DNA from: Boswellia sacra
Lineage: Eukaryota; Streptophyta; Magnoliopsida; Sapindales; Burseraceae
DNA: 64,000 nt
Assembly: GCA_013180625.2 (NCBI GenBank)
Contig: SNVD02011423.1
Location: forward strand, 248,001-312,000
Reading direction: 5' to 3'
In this document: in pieces, positions 1-11,883 of the stretch
Numbering within the stretch: the first letter of the stretch is position 1
Layout: each line of letters begins with the position of its first letter
The notes under the pieces: model-generated
The model's database searches: none
Told to the model about the DNA's origin: nothing
Seen by the model: only the letters and a program-made list of their open reading frames with translations
Program-made: the position numbers and the translations under genes

Positions 1-549
1 ATTTATATTCAATCTACTTCATTAAAAAAAATACATACATCTATAAATTTTTAAAATAACATAAATATAATTTATTTTTAATCTAAAATGAAATACATAT
101 ACACATAATATATATCCTAAAATATTTCATAACAAATTTAATTATTCAACAATCATTAAAAATAAAAAAAGTTAATTTATATTAGATAAAAATATTTGTA
201 TACATTTTTATTTATATTTTTATTGTACAAGCTAAACGGTTATTGTACTTAAACTTAAAAGAACTAAAGTTAATTTATATTATATAAAAAATCCATTACT
301 CATAAAGTTTACGTAAGTTTTCATTTTTATTGGCATTATGCAAGCTAAATGGTAATTGTACAAATTAGTTATTTGATATAAAAAAAGCGATCACTAATTA
401 CCATTTGATTTTATTAGTAATAGCATTACATACTCTATTAGAAATATGTTAAAAGTATATTATTGTTTGTACACTAGTTAATTGACAAATTTTTAAATAG
501 TTGATAATACGATTAAATAATTTTTTAATAGCATGTTGATTTAATTTCA

Positions 550-599
<50 letters not shown>

Positions 600-625
600 T
601 GATTGACATATACCAATTAATTAAC
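1..625. other. AT-rich intergenic DNA with a (TAA)n microsatellite
   Basis: There is no gene here. The stretch is very AT-rich and carries an uninterrupted AAT/TAA trinucleotide run at about 552-598. The last ten bases (616-625) are the left target-site duplication of the next element. Confidence 0.7.
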
Positions 626-1907
626 GGGATAATATCATAAATCACCCCTGAAGTTTAGCTAATTATCATGCGGAAAGCCTCTTATGTAAATATATCAACG
701 CGATCCCTAACGTTTGCGTTTAAGTTTCATCCAGGTCCAACCAACAGATTCCGTTAGCTTTCAAATTAACGTTTTGGGGTATTTTAGTAAAATGAGATAA
801 TTCATATGGGATTATATCATAAACCATCCCTGAAGTTTAGCCAATTATCATGCAGAAAGTCTATTATGTAAATATATCAGCGCGGTCCCTAATGTTTGCG
901 TTTAAGCTTCATCCAGGTCCAGCCAACAGATTCCGTTTGTGTAGAAACTGAGAAAAAAAATTAAAAATACCATTTTGCCCTTACTTTTATATCCTTTTTT
1001 CTTTCTTTTTTTTCACAGCCGAAAATCCAATCCCTTTTCACATCCACAGTTACCTCTCTCACCCCAACCTCTCAATCTCCAAACATAACTTTGGCTGGCT
1101 ACTGGTTCTTTATAAAATTTCAGCTTGAGATTTTTTTTGTCTTTATTTTGTTGCTTCATTTCAATACGTACTGTCTGTGAATGTTTTCTTAGGTTGAGAA
1201 ATTTTTAAAGAAGTTAGTGAGGAGAAAGAAAAGCGTGCCAGTTTTGAGTTTTAGAGTTTTTGCATAATTTTTTTTAAACATAATTGTTGAAATAATCTGG
1301 ATTTAATTTTGAATATTTGATTCTTTTTTTTAATAACTTTATGATTGAGTTGAGATGATGGGTGTTGATGGTGGAGGAAAATTCGGTGCTATCATGGTGG
1401 AGTCTTATGACGTATATATATTTTTTTAAATGAATTTGATGGTGGTGATAGTGGCTATGGTGGTTATGGATGGTGATGTTTGTGTGATATGAAATAAAGA
1501 TTTTAGAAAAGAAAATTCAAGGGTTAGTTTTACGTTTACTGATATGAAATTATGTCATTTTACTAAAATACCCCAAAATGTTAATTTGAAAGCTAGCGGA
1601 ATTTGTTGGCTGGACCTGGATGAAACTTAAACGCAAACGTTAGGGACCGCGCTGATATATTTACATAAGAGGCTTTCCGCATGATAATTAGCTAAACTTC
1701 AGGGGTGGTTTATGATATTATCCCATATGAAATTATGTAATTTTACTAAAATACCCCAAAACGTTAATTTGAAATTTAACGGAATTTGTTGGCTAGACCT
1801 GGATGAAGCTTAAACGTAAATGTTAGGGACGGCACTGATATATTTACATAAGAGGCTTTCCGCATTATAATTAGCTAAACTTCATGGGTGGTTTATAATA
1901 TTATCCC
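626..1907. mobile_element. Non-autonomous Mutator-like element with doubled TIRs
   Basis: The element begins GGGATAATATCATAAA and ends with its inverted copy (TTTATAATATTATCCC). It is flanked by the perfect 10-bp direct repeat ATTAATTAAC (616-625 and 1908-1917), the size made by Mutator-like transposases. Each terminal inverted repeat is itself doubled: the ~182-bp left unit (626-807) is followed by a second, shorter copy from 808 to about 936, and the right end mirrors this with copies at about 1541-1724 and 1725-1907. The ~600-bp core (about 937-1540) shows no long frame or transposase motif, so movement would need a transposase supplied elsewhere. The class call rests on TSD length and long TIRs. 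Confidence 0.75.
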
Positions 1908-1917
1908 ATTAATTAAC

Positions 1918-2119
1918 ATTATATATATATGAAAAATTAATAATTAAATTAATTAATTTAAATTACGATAAATCATATATTTAATTTGTAAGATTATTCT
2001 TATCATATTTCTATTTATATATTTAGAAAATAATATATTGATTATATTAAAGGTATACATTTTGAAAATGATATTGTTAATATTGCAAAAATTTAATAAG
2101 TACTTAATAATCTACATCA
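1918..2119. other. AT-rich spacer
   Basis: Simple AT-rich sequence between the Mutator-like element and the hAT-like fragment. I see no gene or clear motif. Confidence 0.5.
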
Positions 2120-2536
2120 AGATTGTATATATTATACAAATTTAATTATTATAAAATACAATTATTTTATTTTACCATTATAAATTGACTAAATTGATGT
2201 TAATATCCCAATAGATTGGTAATTATTAATTAAAATTTGACTTTTGTCAAAATATTTGTGTTGTTAGTAAAACTATGAAGAATTCACATATATGAAAAGT
2301 TTAACAAATATAACTCCAAAAAGTCACCAAACAGTATTAAAATTTTAAAACTTTACAAAAACACCCATATATCTTGCGCGGCGGGACAGGGCAACGGGTC
2401 CTACTCGGACCTAGGCCCTATCTGACCGAGGCAAAATTATTTTGCCCCAGACCCACCCCAAACTAGTTTTGAGGCCCATTTTTTGGAGGTAAACTGGGAT
2501 TCTAGATCCGACGGGTCAAATTGTCATCCCCACCTA
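2120..2536. mobile_element. Truncated hAT-like non-autonomous element
   Basis: From about 2120 the sequence is recognisably homologous to the second half of the intact element at 49195-49933. Shared blocks include AGATTGTATATATTATACAA and AAATTGATGTTAATAT, followed by a GC-rich stretch rich in GGGTC/GCCCC words. The right end CATCCCCACCTA fits the family terminus, the inverse of TAGG-type TIRs. The first ~300 bp of the family are missing and no left TIR was found, so this is a decayed partial copy. Confidence 0.6.
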
Positions 2537-2707
2537 TGTAGGGCTAACTAAGCCTACTATCCTAATATGGTCCCATCTTGTGTCGGGTTGAGACTCCATC
2601 TCATGTTGGGTTAAGGGCTTAGTTGAACCCAATTTCTACACTTGTAGTTTAGATCTTTGTTTGGTATTGGGCTTTGATATAGCTTGTTTTCCTGGTCTTA
2701 GATTAAA

Positions 2708-4684
2708 TGTAACGCCCCAAAATCGGAACACATACATTGCTAAAATAGTAGGGAATCACCAATAATAAATCTCTAAACAATACTTCAATAATTCCTCTTA
2801 TTAGAAATAGGGTGAACCGAATAATATATTTAATGTCTCTCTAATCAAAATAAAGCCTAACAATCTATAGTTCCAAACACAATTGAAATAATAAAAAAAA
2901 CTGAACTTAAGTCTCGACATCAACCAGCAAGTCCAATCACTAACTTTTGAGACTAATCTGCAAAAATGTTAGAGACGAGGGGTGAGCCGTCAACTCAGTA
3001 AGTAAATTCATACACAACCATTAGTATCTTAAAACAATTATAAAAATATCATATCTTAATAAAAACATAGTCATAAGCATTTGAAACATTTACGATCAAA
3101 GAAACCATTCACAATCATTCAAGGTCAAAAAACATTTATCGACTCTTGTCACATAGTGTCACCCGTAATCCCGGTGACCCGGCCCAGAAATATGTCACCT
3201 GTAATCCCGGTGACCCGGTCCAAAAATATGTCACTTGTATCCCCGGTGACCCGGTCCAAAAGTATGTCACCTGTATCCCCGGTGACCCGGTCCAAAAGTC
3301 GTGTGCACACTAATACCACAGCTGGGTTCAGAATTCATATCGATACTATGGACAAACGAGTCAAAACATTCAAAAACCATTGCAAATCACACAATTCTCA
3401 AAGTACATATACTAATTACATTTCGTAGATAATAATCGATTCGTCAAAAGTTCCTTTCACTATAACGGTTTTAACGTGAAAACAGTTTCTGAGAATCAAT
3501 TTAAAGACTTTGCTAATACTCTATTTCCACAATTTTCATTCTAAAACAGAAAATAATCCATGTGATATCATACAAAAATATTTTCTAACAAATCAAAATA
3601 TTTATTAAGAACACTTTACACTTTAACCATAGTACATGTATGAAGTTACTTACCTTGGTCGATCCGAAAAGACAAATATCCTAGCTCCTACTCGTCCAAT
3701 GATTGTCCTAAGACATAACCAAAAACATCTTTATAAATTCATGATCTCAAAACCTCAAATGTTCTACAAAATTCCCTTAAAATTCCTAGACAAACCGTTC
3801 TGCCTAAGTCCGATACCCAGAGCAGAGCTCATTCCAGAATTTTTAGAAAATTGTATACTAATCCGATTAACCTAGAATTTTGCAGAGGTGAACTAGACAC
3901 ATGAAATATTCAACTGAAAAGTTTTCAAAGCAAATTACGTTTATAAACTATTTTTAAATGATTTTCGTTTTCTGCCAGTCAATTCTGTCCAGAATTTTCA
4001 GATTAAAACGTTTCGAACTCAAAATTTCATAAAAATTATTATACAGGTTTAAAAATCTTGAAAATTTACAGAAACGTATACATTATCTTGAAGAAGCAGC
4101 ATATAAAATTTGAGGAATTTCTGACTCCTCTAGAATATGAAAAAAAATTCCAAAATTCGAAACATCCCAAAATTGCAGTATTTTCCAGATTTTCAACAGA
4201 GAGTTCAAAAATCCGTAATAAATCGAAATCTCAATATTTTTTTGTGAAATAAAATTTTATACATTCATATACATGTCTATAATAACATATAAAAAAACCA
4301 GACCAAAAATCGAATTGTAAGTATCCTAATAAATTCGAAAATCCTAAACTGTTCATAAATCCTCTGCAGAAATCATAACACAAATCTAGACTACAAAAAT
4401 AATTCTAATAAAGATTCTTAAATCAAACTAAAAGAAATATAATCTTACCTTGAAATCTCTGAGTTCCAAAGCCTCCCCTAAATTTTTTTACGTTAAAAAC
4501 CCTAGTTGCAATATTATAATATTGCTTATATACTAAATGGGTTTAAAGTATTCTAAAAGGAATAAAACTCCTAATTTAAATATAAATAATACTTTTTTTT
4601 TTATAACTTATAATAGACATAATTATTATTCTAAACCAATTCCATAATGACTCATATAGCCCTAGGAAAATTAGGGTTGTTACA
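2708..4684 (-). repeat. 3' LTR of the Ty3/gypsy element
   Basis: 1,977 bp, starting TGTAACGCCCCAAAATCGG and ending AGGGTTGTTACA on the plus strand. It differs from the other LTR by roughly a dozen substitutions and a few small indels by visual comparison. It contains a ~36-bp tandem repeat at about 3150-3300. Short ORFs inside it are repeated exactly in the other LTR and are not genes. Confidence 0.95.
3150..3300. repeat. 36-bp tandem repeat inside the LTR (CCGGTGACCCGG core)
   Basis: Four imperfect units of about 36 bp, each holding the near-palindromic core CCCGGTGACCCGG followed by CCAAAAATATGTCAC-type sequence. The same array sits at about 10348-10497 in the other LTR. Two left units and two right units flank the nested hAT element in the solo LTR (49110-49194 and 49934-50000). 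The array is the most GC-rich part of the LTR. Confidence 0.85.
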
Positions 4685-4698
4685 TTTCTCCCCCTCTT
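4685..4698 (-). other. Polypurine tract of the Ty3/gypsy element
   Basis: Directly next to the 3' LTR, the minus strand reads AAGAGGGGGAGAAA, the usual plus-strand primer of LTR retroelements. Just upstream (4711-4719) is the GAGGAC-containing stretch often seen near the PPT in plant chromoviruses. Confidence 0.85.
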
Positions 4699-4733
4699 AA
4701 CAAAAATTTCGTCCTCGAAATTTGATGCATACC

Positions 4734-7700
4734 TTAACTTTCAAATAGTTGGGGGTATTTTTCTTTCACTTCTGCTTCACGCTCCCATGTTGCCTCTTCT
4801 AATGAATGATTAGCCCACCGTATTTTTACGAAGGGAATAACTCAATTCCGTAAAACTTGCTCCTTTTTGTCAACGATCTTTATAGGCTGCTCCTCATATG
4901 TCATATCACTTGATATTTGAATTGGTTGATAATTTAATACATGAAAAGGATCGGCTATGTACTTCCTCAATACAGACACATGAAATACATTGTGGAGTCT
5001 AGCTAAGTTGGGTGGTAAAGCTACACGATAGGCTACTGGCCCAACTCTTTCCAAGATCTCAAAAGGTCCAATAAATCTAGGCCTGAGCTTACCTTTCTTC
5101 CCAAACCGAAAGACTCCTTTCCATGGTGATACCTTCAAAAAGACTGCATCACCAACGTCAAATTCTAATGTTCGCCTGCGATGGTCTGCATAACTCTTCT
5201 GTCTACTTTGGGCCGCACGAAGTCGTCCTCTGATCAATTTAACTTTATCCGTTGTAATTTGGATAAGTTCCGGTCCCAACAATTTTCTTTCTCCAACTTC
5301 ATCCCAACATAAAGGTGACCGACATCTTCTACCATATAAAGCTTCATAAGGTGGCATCCCAATGCTAGAGTGAAAACTATTATTATAAGCGAACTCTATT
5401 AAGGTCAAATGTTCTTCCCAACCACCACCCAAATCTAGGATACTACATCGTAGCATATCTTCTAGAGTTTGAATGGTTCTTTCCGATTGACCATCACTTT
5501 GAGGATGGAACGCAGTACTAAAGTTCAATTTTGTTCCCAACATCTTATGAAGACTACCCCAAAAATTTGATGTAAAACGTGGATCTCTATCCGATACAAT
5601 AGATACTGGCACCCCATGCAACCTTACAATTTCTCGCAGAAATAATTTAGCCAACTGACTTATGTTATCAGTGGTTTTAATAGCCAAGAAATGAGCTGAC
5701 TTAGTTAGTCTGTCCACAATAACCCAGATAGAATCACAACCCCTCTTCGAACGAGGCAAACCATTGATAAAGTCCATCGTGATGTGCTCCCATTTCCATT
5801 CTGGAATAGGGAGTGATTGTAACAGACCACTGGGCCTCTGATGTTCCATCTTTACTTGTTGACACACCAAACACTTGGAAACAAAATCAGCAATCTCCTT
5901 TTTCATATTCTTCCACCAAAAGTTATTTTTCAAATCACGATACATTTTAGTACTCCCAGGATGAGTACTAAATACAGATTCATGAGCCTCCCTCAAAATT
6001 TCCTTCTTCAAGTCTTCATTGGCTGGCACACATAATCGCTTCCCAAACCACAAAACATGGTTGTCAGACAATCTAAATTCTGGTCTTTTGTCTATCTTTA
6101 CCTCTTCACATATTTTGATAAATTCTGAATCTCCTTTCTGAGCCTCTTTAATAGCATCGATAAGATTAGGTTGAACCTTCAAATACGATAGGATATTATC
6201 ACATCCATGTCGAACCACTGTCACATTACATCTCTCAAGATCTCTTATAATATGACTCTGAGTGGTGAATAAAAGTGCCATACATCTAGAAGACTTCCTA
6301 CTAAGTGCATCAGCTACTACATTCGCCTTACCAGGATGATAATTGATTGTGCAATCATAATCTTTCACTAACTCAAGCCACCTTCTCTGTCTTAAATTGA
6401 GCTCCTTCTGAGTGAATAAATACCTTAAGCTCTTATGATCAGTAAATATCTCACAAGTTTCTCCATATAAATAATGTCTCCAAATCTTTAATGCAAAAAC
6501 CACGGCCGCTAATTCTAGGTCATGGGTTGGGTAATTCTTTTCATAACTCTTCAATTGTCTAGATGCATAAGCAACTACCTTTCCATTTTGCATCAAAACA
6601 CAACCCAAACCCTTATTAGATGCATCACTATATACCACGTATCCAATACCACTAGATGGAATAGTTAGGACAGGTGCAGAAACCAATCTATTCTTGAGTT
6701 CGAGGAAACTCCGTTCACACTTCTCATCCCATTCAAATCTTGCGTTCTTCCTAGTCAACCGAGTTAGCGGAACTGCAAGGCTAGAAAATCCTTCTATAAA
6801 ACGTCGGTAATAGCCTGCTAAGCCTAGAAAACTTCTAACCTCAGTAACAGTAGTGGGTCTATTCCAACTCAACACAGCTTCAACTTTCGCAGGGTCCACT
6901 GAGATACCATCACTTGTCACCACATGACCAAGAAAAACCACTCTATCCAACCAAAATTCACACTTCTTAAACTTTGCATATAACTTATTCTCTCTAAGAG
7001 TTTGAAGTGCAATACTCAGATGCCTTCCATGTTCCTCCTTACTTTTAGAGTAAACCAAAATGTCATCGATAAACACAATGACAAATTGATCTAAATATGG
7101 CTGAAAGACTCTGTTCATCAAATCCATAAAAGCTGCTGGAGCATTTGTCAAACCAAATGGCATGACCAAAAACTCATAGTGCCCATACCGGGTTCGAAAA
7201 GCTGTTTTAGGAACATCTTCACCCCTTATCTTTAGTTGATGATATCCCGATCGTAGATCTATCTTTGAGAATACTGCTGCACCCTGTAGTTGATCAAACA
7301 GGTCATCAATCCTAGGGAAAGGATACTTATTTTTTATGGTGACACGGTTTAGTTCTCGATAATCGATACATAAGCGCATGGTTCCATCATTCTTCTTCAC
7401 GAACAATACAGGTGCGCCCCAAGGAGAAACACTAGGGCGAATGAAACCTTTATCTAATAATTCCTGTAACTGTGTCTTTAACTCCCTTAACTCTAGGGGT
7501 GCCATCCTATACGGTGTTTTTGAAACAGGTGTCGTACCAGGTAATAGGTCAATAACAAACTCTATTTCTCGATCAGGAGGGATACCATGAAGATCATCTG
7601 GAAAAACATCAGGAAACTCCTTCACAACAGGAATATCACTAAGAGAGACCTTGTCATCCTTGTCTACAACAACACAAGCTATATACCCGTCACACCCTTT

Positions 7701-9257
7701 CATTAGTAACTTCCTTGCTTTCACTGCAGACACTAAACCCTTATAAATATTCTGTGTTCCATGAAAACGGAATTCTGGTTCCCCGGGTATACGAAAAATA
7801 ATCTCTTTTGTAGCACAATCTATAGTAGCATGATAAGTTGCTAACCAATCCATTCCCAAAATGATATCGAAGTCATGCATTTCTAGAGGTAAGAGGTCTA
7901 CTAAGAAGTCTCTACCCTCAAAACTCACAACACAAGATTCATAAACATGACTAATCAAAGTAGAATCACCCAAAGGAGTAGCAATTGATAAATGACCATC
8001 TAAAGGTTTAGCTAGATCCTCTAGATTCTTCACTCGATAAACAAAAGCACGAGACACAAAGGAATGGGTAGCACCAGAATCAAATAACACCTTAGCTTCT
8101 TTAGAAAAGATAAATAGTGTACCTGACACCACATCATTCGAAGCATTAGCATCTTGTGTAGTCATAGTAAAGACGCGCCCTTGAGTCTTTGGCTTCTTTG
8201 CTTGACTACCTTCTGCTCGAGTTTCAGTGTTAAAGTCCCGCATCTTCGGGCAATCTTTAATTCTGTGCCCTCTTTGACCACAACCAAAGCATGCACCTGT
8301 CTTCCAATGACAATCTCCTCGGTGTATGTTGCCACAATGATTGCAAGGGGTTCTATCATTTTGAGAAGGTCCCTCTCCACCTTGTTTTTTAAAAGGACCG
8401 TTACTTGCACCCTTCTGTCTTGGCCTATTATTACCACTGTTCTTAGGATTCAACCTGTTTCGATTATCCCTCTCATTCTGAGATTCCACCAAGTACCTCT
8501 CAGCAATCATGGCTCGGTCTACCATTTCTGCATATGTGTCCAATTTCAGCACTGCTAGTTGGGACTGAATAGCCGGACGTAAGCCCTCAAAGAACATTCT
8601 TGCTTTAGCAGCATCACTTGGTATGGTGGCAAATCGAGATAGAGAGTTGAATTTTTCCTCATATTCAGCCACTGATCTATTTCCTTGAGTCAAACGATTG
8701 AATTCTGCCTCCATCCTATGGCGAACTCGATCAGGAAAATATTTCTCGTTAAAGGAGTCTACAAACATCTTCCAAGTAATTTGTGCACCTTCCCCCATAC
8801 GATTAATCATCAATCGTGAAGTGGCTTCCCACCAATGGTTAGCCTCACCCTCCAAGACAAAAGATGCGAACGTAACCCTCAAATTGCTCGTACAACCCAA
8901 AGCTGTGAAAATCTTCTCTATTTGCTTTAGCCAAGCCTCAGCAACCAAAGGATCTGTGGTACCCCGAAAAGTAGGTGGACCTAGTTTCCTGAATTGTTCC
9001 AAGGTTACCACAGCTTCACCCGCTGCAGCATTGTTTCCTTCTCTATTACCACCACGCCCAGTATTATGATTTGCCATTTGCTCCATAAGCCTATTCTGCT
9101 GCTCCATGAATCTAGTAAATGCGCGTATCCATGGAGGATTATCCTAAGCCATTTCTTGAATAGTAGGATTATCGTTGGTCCGATTATTACCGCCTCTAGT
9201 TCGATTGTTGTTGCCCCTTGAGCTAGAAGCCTCAGTATTCACTCTACGTGGCGGCAT
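4734..9257 (-). pseudogene. gag-pol polyprotein of the Ty3/gypsy element, two nonsense codons
   Basis: The longest open stretch is 4842-9107 (1,421 residues). Seen in order are a retrotransposon gag region, a CCHC zinc knuckle ([14 protein letters not shown]), an aspartic protease ([10 protein letters not shown]), reverse transcriptase (FIDDILVYS), RNase H ([17 protein letters not shown]) and integrase with an HHCC region and catalytic signature (VSDRDPRF ... [11 protein letters not shown]). The frame continues upstream to an ATG at 9257 opening with MPPRR, a usual chromovirus gag start, but codon 38 (9144-9146) is TAG. At the other end it runs on to TAA at 4734-4736, covering a chromodomain-like tail, but TGA at 4842-4844 interrupts it. 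Both stops can be explained by a single C-to-T change in the coding strand. The protein would assemble virus-like particles and copy and integrate the element; here it is broken at both ends. Confidence 0.93.
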
Positions 9258-9442
9258 CTTAATCTTAACATAACATAAGAAATTTAATAAGAAAATCATG
9301 TAAAAAGTCTAGATTTTTATTAAATAATAATAAATAAATAAACAAAAGTCTCAAACCACTGTCATATGATCATATGTCTAAGAACGTCTAATGAGTAACA
9401 AACTCAAATCCAGATCCTAGTCTTTACTTTCTAAGATAACGT
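9258..9442 (-). other. Leader spacer between the extra ORF and gag
   Basis: AT-rich untranslated leader of the retroelement. No motif was recognised. Confidence 0.5.
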
Positions 9443-9781
9443 TTATTTTTCACATTTAGAAACTTTGGAATAAAAAGGAACTCTCATCCTAATCGGAAAA
9501 GGGTTCAAACAAGTTTTCTCTATGTCTGCTCCCTTAACATCTTCTAAACTTGTAACTTCATTACTCTGATTCTCTACATCCTCACTTGGGTCATCCTCCT
9601 CTTGTTTCTGATTTTCTGGTAGCACCTCCATCTTTATGGACTTGTCACCACTAAAGATGGAACTATTGGGTCCACATCCTGGAGGATAATCCCTCACTGC
9701 GGAAACCTTTCTCCTTGGTGGGTACGCCTTTCTCAAAGGTTTCTCTTGTCCACTAGAAAACTCAGAACCCCCACTAGCCAT
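9443..9781 (-). CDS. Extra leader ORF with SUVH-like motif in the Ty3/gypsy element
   Basis: A 112-residue frame lies between the primer-binding site and gag. It begins MASGGSEFSSGQEKPL and contains PPRRKVSAVRDYPPGCGPN at about residues 21-39. That segment recalls the conserved VRDFPPxCG-type motif in the N-terminal half of plant SUVH5/SUVH6-type H3K9 methyltransferases (my recollection of the family; no search was possible). The rest is acidic (EEDDPSEDVENQ) and then basic, with no SET, SRA or pre-SET domain. The ORF has an ATG start and no internal stop, on the same strand as gag-pol. It may be a captured host fragment kept by the element, or an element gene with chance similarity. Its function is unknown. 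Confidence 0.6.
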   Translation of the reverse strand: MASGGSEFSSGQEKPLRKAYPPRRKVSAVRDYPPGCGPNSSIFSGDKSIKMEVLPENQKQEEDDPSEDVENQSNEVTSLEDVKGADIEKTCLNPFPIRMRVPFYSKVSKCEK

Positions 9782-9888
9782 GATCTCCTATTAGAGTCAG
9801 AAAACAAATTTTAGGTTCTAAAGTAATAGACATAATCAAATAGTTCTAAGTCTCTATCATTTAATAGTCTACAGAATCATATACCTAA

Positions 9889-9900
9889 GCTCTGATACCA
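9889..9900 (-). other. tRNA-iMet primer-binding site
   Basis: Four bases inside the 5' LTR the minus strand reads TGGTATCAGAGC, the complement of the 3' end of plant initiator-methionine tRNA and the standard primer site of many plant Ty3 and Ty1 elements. Confidence 0.95.
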
Positions 9901-9904
9901 TAAC

Positions 9905-11878
9905 TGTAACGCCCCAAAATCGGAACACATACATTGCTAAAATAGTAGGGAATCACCAATAATAAATCTCTAAACAATACTTCAATAATTCCTCTTATTA
10001 GAAAAAGGGTGAACCGAATAATATATTTAATGTCTCTCTAATCAAAATAAAGCCTAACAATCTATAGTTCCAAACACAATTGAAATAATAAAAAAAACTG
10101 AACTTAAGTCTCGACATCAACCAGCAAGTCCAATCACTAACTTTTGAGACTAATCTGCAAAAATGTTAGAGACGAGGGGTGAGCCGTCAACTCAGTAAGT
10201 AAATTCATACACAACCATTAGTATCTTAAAACAATTATAAAAATATCATATCTTAATAAAAACATAGTCATAAGCATTTGAAACATTTACGATCAAAGAA
10301 ACCATTCACAATCATTCAAGGTCAAAAAAACATTTATCGACTCTTGTCACATAGTGTCACCCGTAATCCCGGTGACCCGGCCCAGAAATATGTCACCTGT
10401 AATCCCGGTGACCCGGCCCAAAAATATGTCACCTGTATCCCCGGTGACCCGGTCCAAAAGTATGTCACCTGTATCCCCGGTGACCCGGTCTAAAAGTCGT
10501 GTGCACACTAATACCACAGTTGGGTTCAGAATTCATATCGATACTATGGACAAACGAGTCAAAACATTCAAAAACCATTGCAAATCACATAATTCTCAAA
10601 GTACATATACTAATTACATTTCGTAGATAATAATCGATTCGTCAAAAGTTCCTTTCACTATAACGGTTTTAACATGAAAACAGTTTCTGAGAATCAATTT
10701 AAAGACTTTGCTAATACTCTATTTCCACAATTTTCATTCTAAAACAGAAAATAATCCATGTGATATCATACAAAAATATTTTCTAACAAATCAAAATATT
10801 TATTAAGAACACTTTACACTTTAACCATAGTACATGTATGAAGTTACTTACCTTGGTCGATCCGAAAAGACAAATATCCTAGCTCCTACTCGTCCAATGA
10901 TTGTCCTAAGACATAACCAAAAACATCTTTATAAATTCATGATCTCAAAACCTCAAATGTTCTACAAAATTCCCTTAAAATTCCTAGACAAACCGTTCTG
11001 CCTAAGTCCGATACCCAGAGCAGAGCTCATTCCAGAATTTTTAGAAAATTGTATACTAATCCGATTAACCTAGAATTTTGCAGACGTGAACTAGACACAT
11101 GAAATATTCAACTGAAAAGTTTTCAAGGCAAATTACGTTTATAAACTATTTTTAAATGATTTTCGTTTTCTGCCAGTCAATTCTGTCCAGAATTTTCAGA
11201 TTAAAATGTTTCGAACTCAAAATTTCATAAAAATTATTATATAGTTTAAAAATCTTGAAAATTTACAGAAACGTATACATTATCTTGAAGAAGCAGCATA
11301 TAAAATTTGAGGAATTTCTGACTCCTCTAGAATATGAAAAAAAATTCCGAAATTCGAAACATCCCAAAATTGCAGTATTTTCCAGATTTTCAACAGAGAG
11401 TTCAAAAATCCGTAATAAATCGAAATCTCAATATTTTTTTGTGAAATAAAATTTTATACATTCATATACATGTCTATAATAACATATAAAAAAACCAGAC
11501 CAAAAATCGAATTGTAAGTATCCTAATAAATTCGAAAATCCTAAACTGTTCATAAATCCTCTGCAGAAATCATAACACAAATCTAGACTACAAAAATAAT
11601 TCTAATAAAGATTCTTAAATCAAACTAAAAGAAATATAATCTTACCTTGAAATCTCTGAGTTCCAAAGCCTCCCCTAAATTTTTTTACGTTAAAAACCCT
11701 AGTTGCAATATTATAATATTGCTTATATACTAAATGGGTTTAAAGTATTCTAAAAGGAATAAAACTCCTAATTTAAATATAAATAATACTTTTTTTATAA
11801 CTTATAATAGACATAATTATTATTCTAAACCAATTCCATAATGACTCATATAGCCCTAGGAAAATTAGGGTTGTTACA
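9905..11878 (-). repeat. 5' LTR of the Ty3/gypsy element
   Basis: 1,974 bp and almost identical to 2708-4684. As the 5' LTR on the minus strand it should carry the element's promoter. The tandem 36-bp array is at about 10348-10497. Differences from the partner LTR are mostly C/T or A/G transitions plus short indels, including one in a T-run. Confidence 0.95.
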
Positions 11879-11883
11879 TTAAA

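Larger units (their letters stand above)
2703..11883 (-). mobile_element. Ty3/gypsy chromovirus (Tekay/Del-like), complete with TSDs
   Basis: This is a full-length LTR retrotransposon on the minus strand. Two near-identical LTRs (2708-4684 and 9905-11878), each TG...CA in either orientation, are flanked by the 5-bp duplication TTAAA (2703-2707 and 11879-11883). Reading on the minus strand the order is 5' LTR (right), a primer site for initiator-Met tRNA (9889-9900), a leader with an extra ORF (9443-9781), gag-protease-RT-RNaseH-integrase with a C-terminal chromodomain-like tail, polypurine tract (4685-4698) and 3' LTR (left). This domain order and the tail are known for chromoviruses; the Tekay/Del assignment is from overall look only. 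Two nonsense codons break the coding frame, so this copy is probably non-autonomous although recently inserted. Confidence 0.95.

Noticed and set aside
808..1724. Nested second Mutator-like element inside 626-1907
   Set aside because: The bases flanking the inner ends are inverted (TTCATAT/ATATGAA) as part of the outer TIR, not a direct target duplication.
3081..3428. Repeated-peptide ORF (SPVIPVTR units), also in the right LTR at 10354-10626
   Set aside because: It arises from the 36-bp tandem repeat in the LTR, is on the strand opposite to gag-pol, and differs in frame between the two LTRs.
7378..9069. Plus-strand ORFs opposite gag-pol (7378-7590, 8154-8558, 8698-9069) and a second minus frame at 8162-8437
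   Set aside because: They are shadows of the strongly coding gag-pol frame, with no domains of their own.
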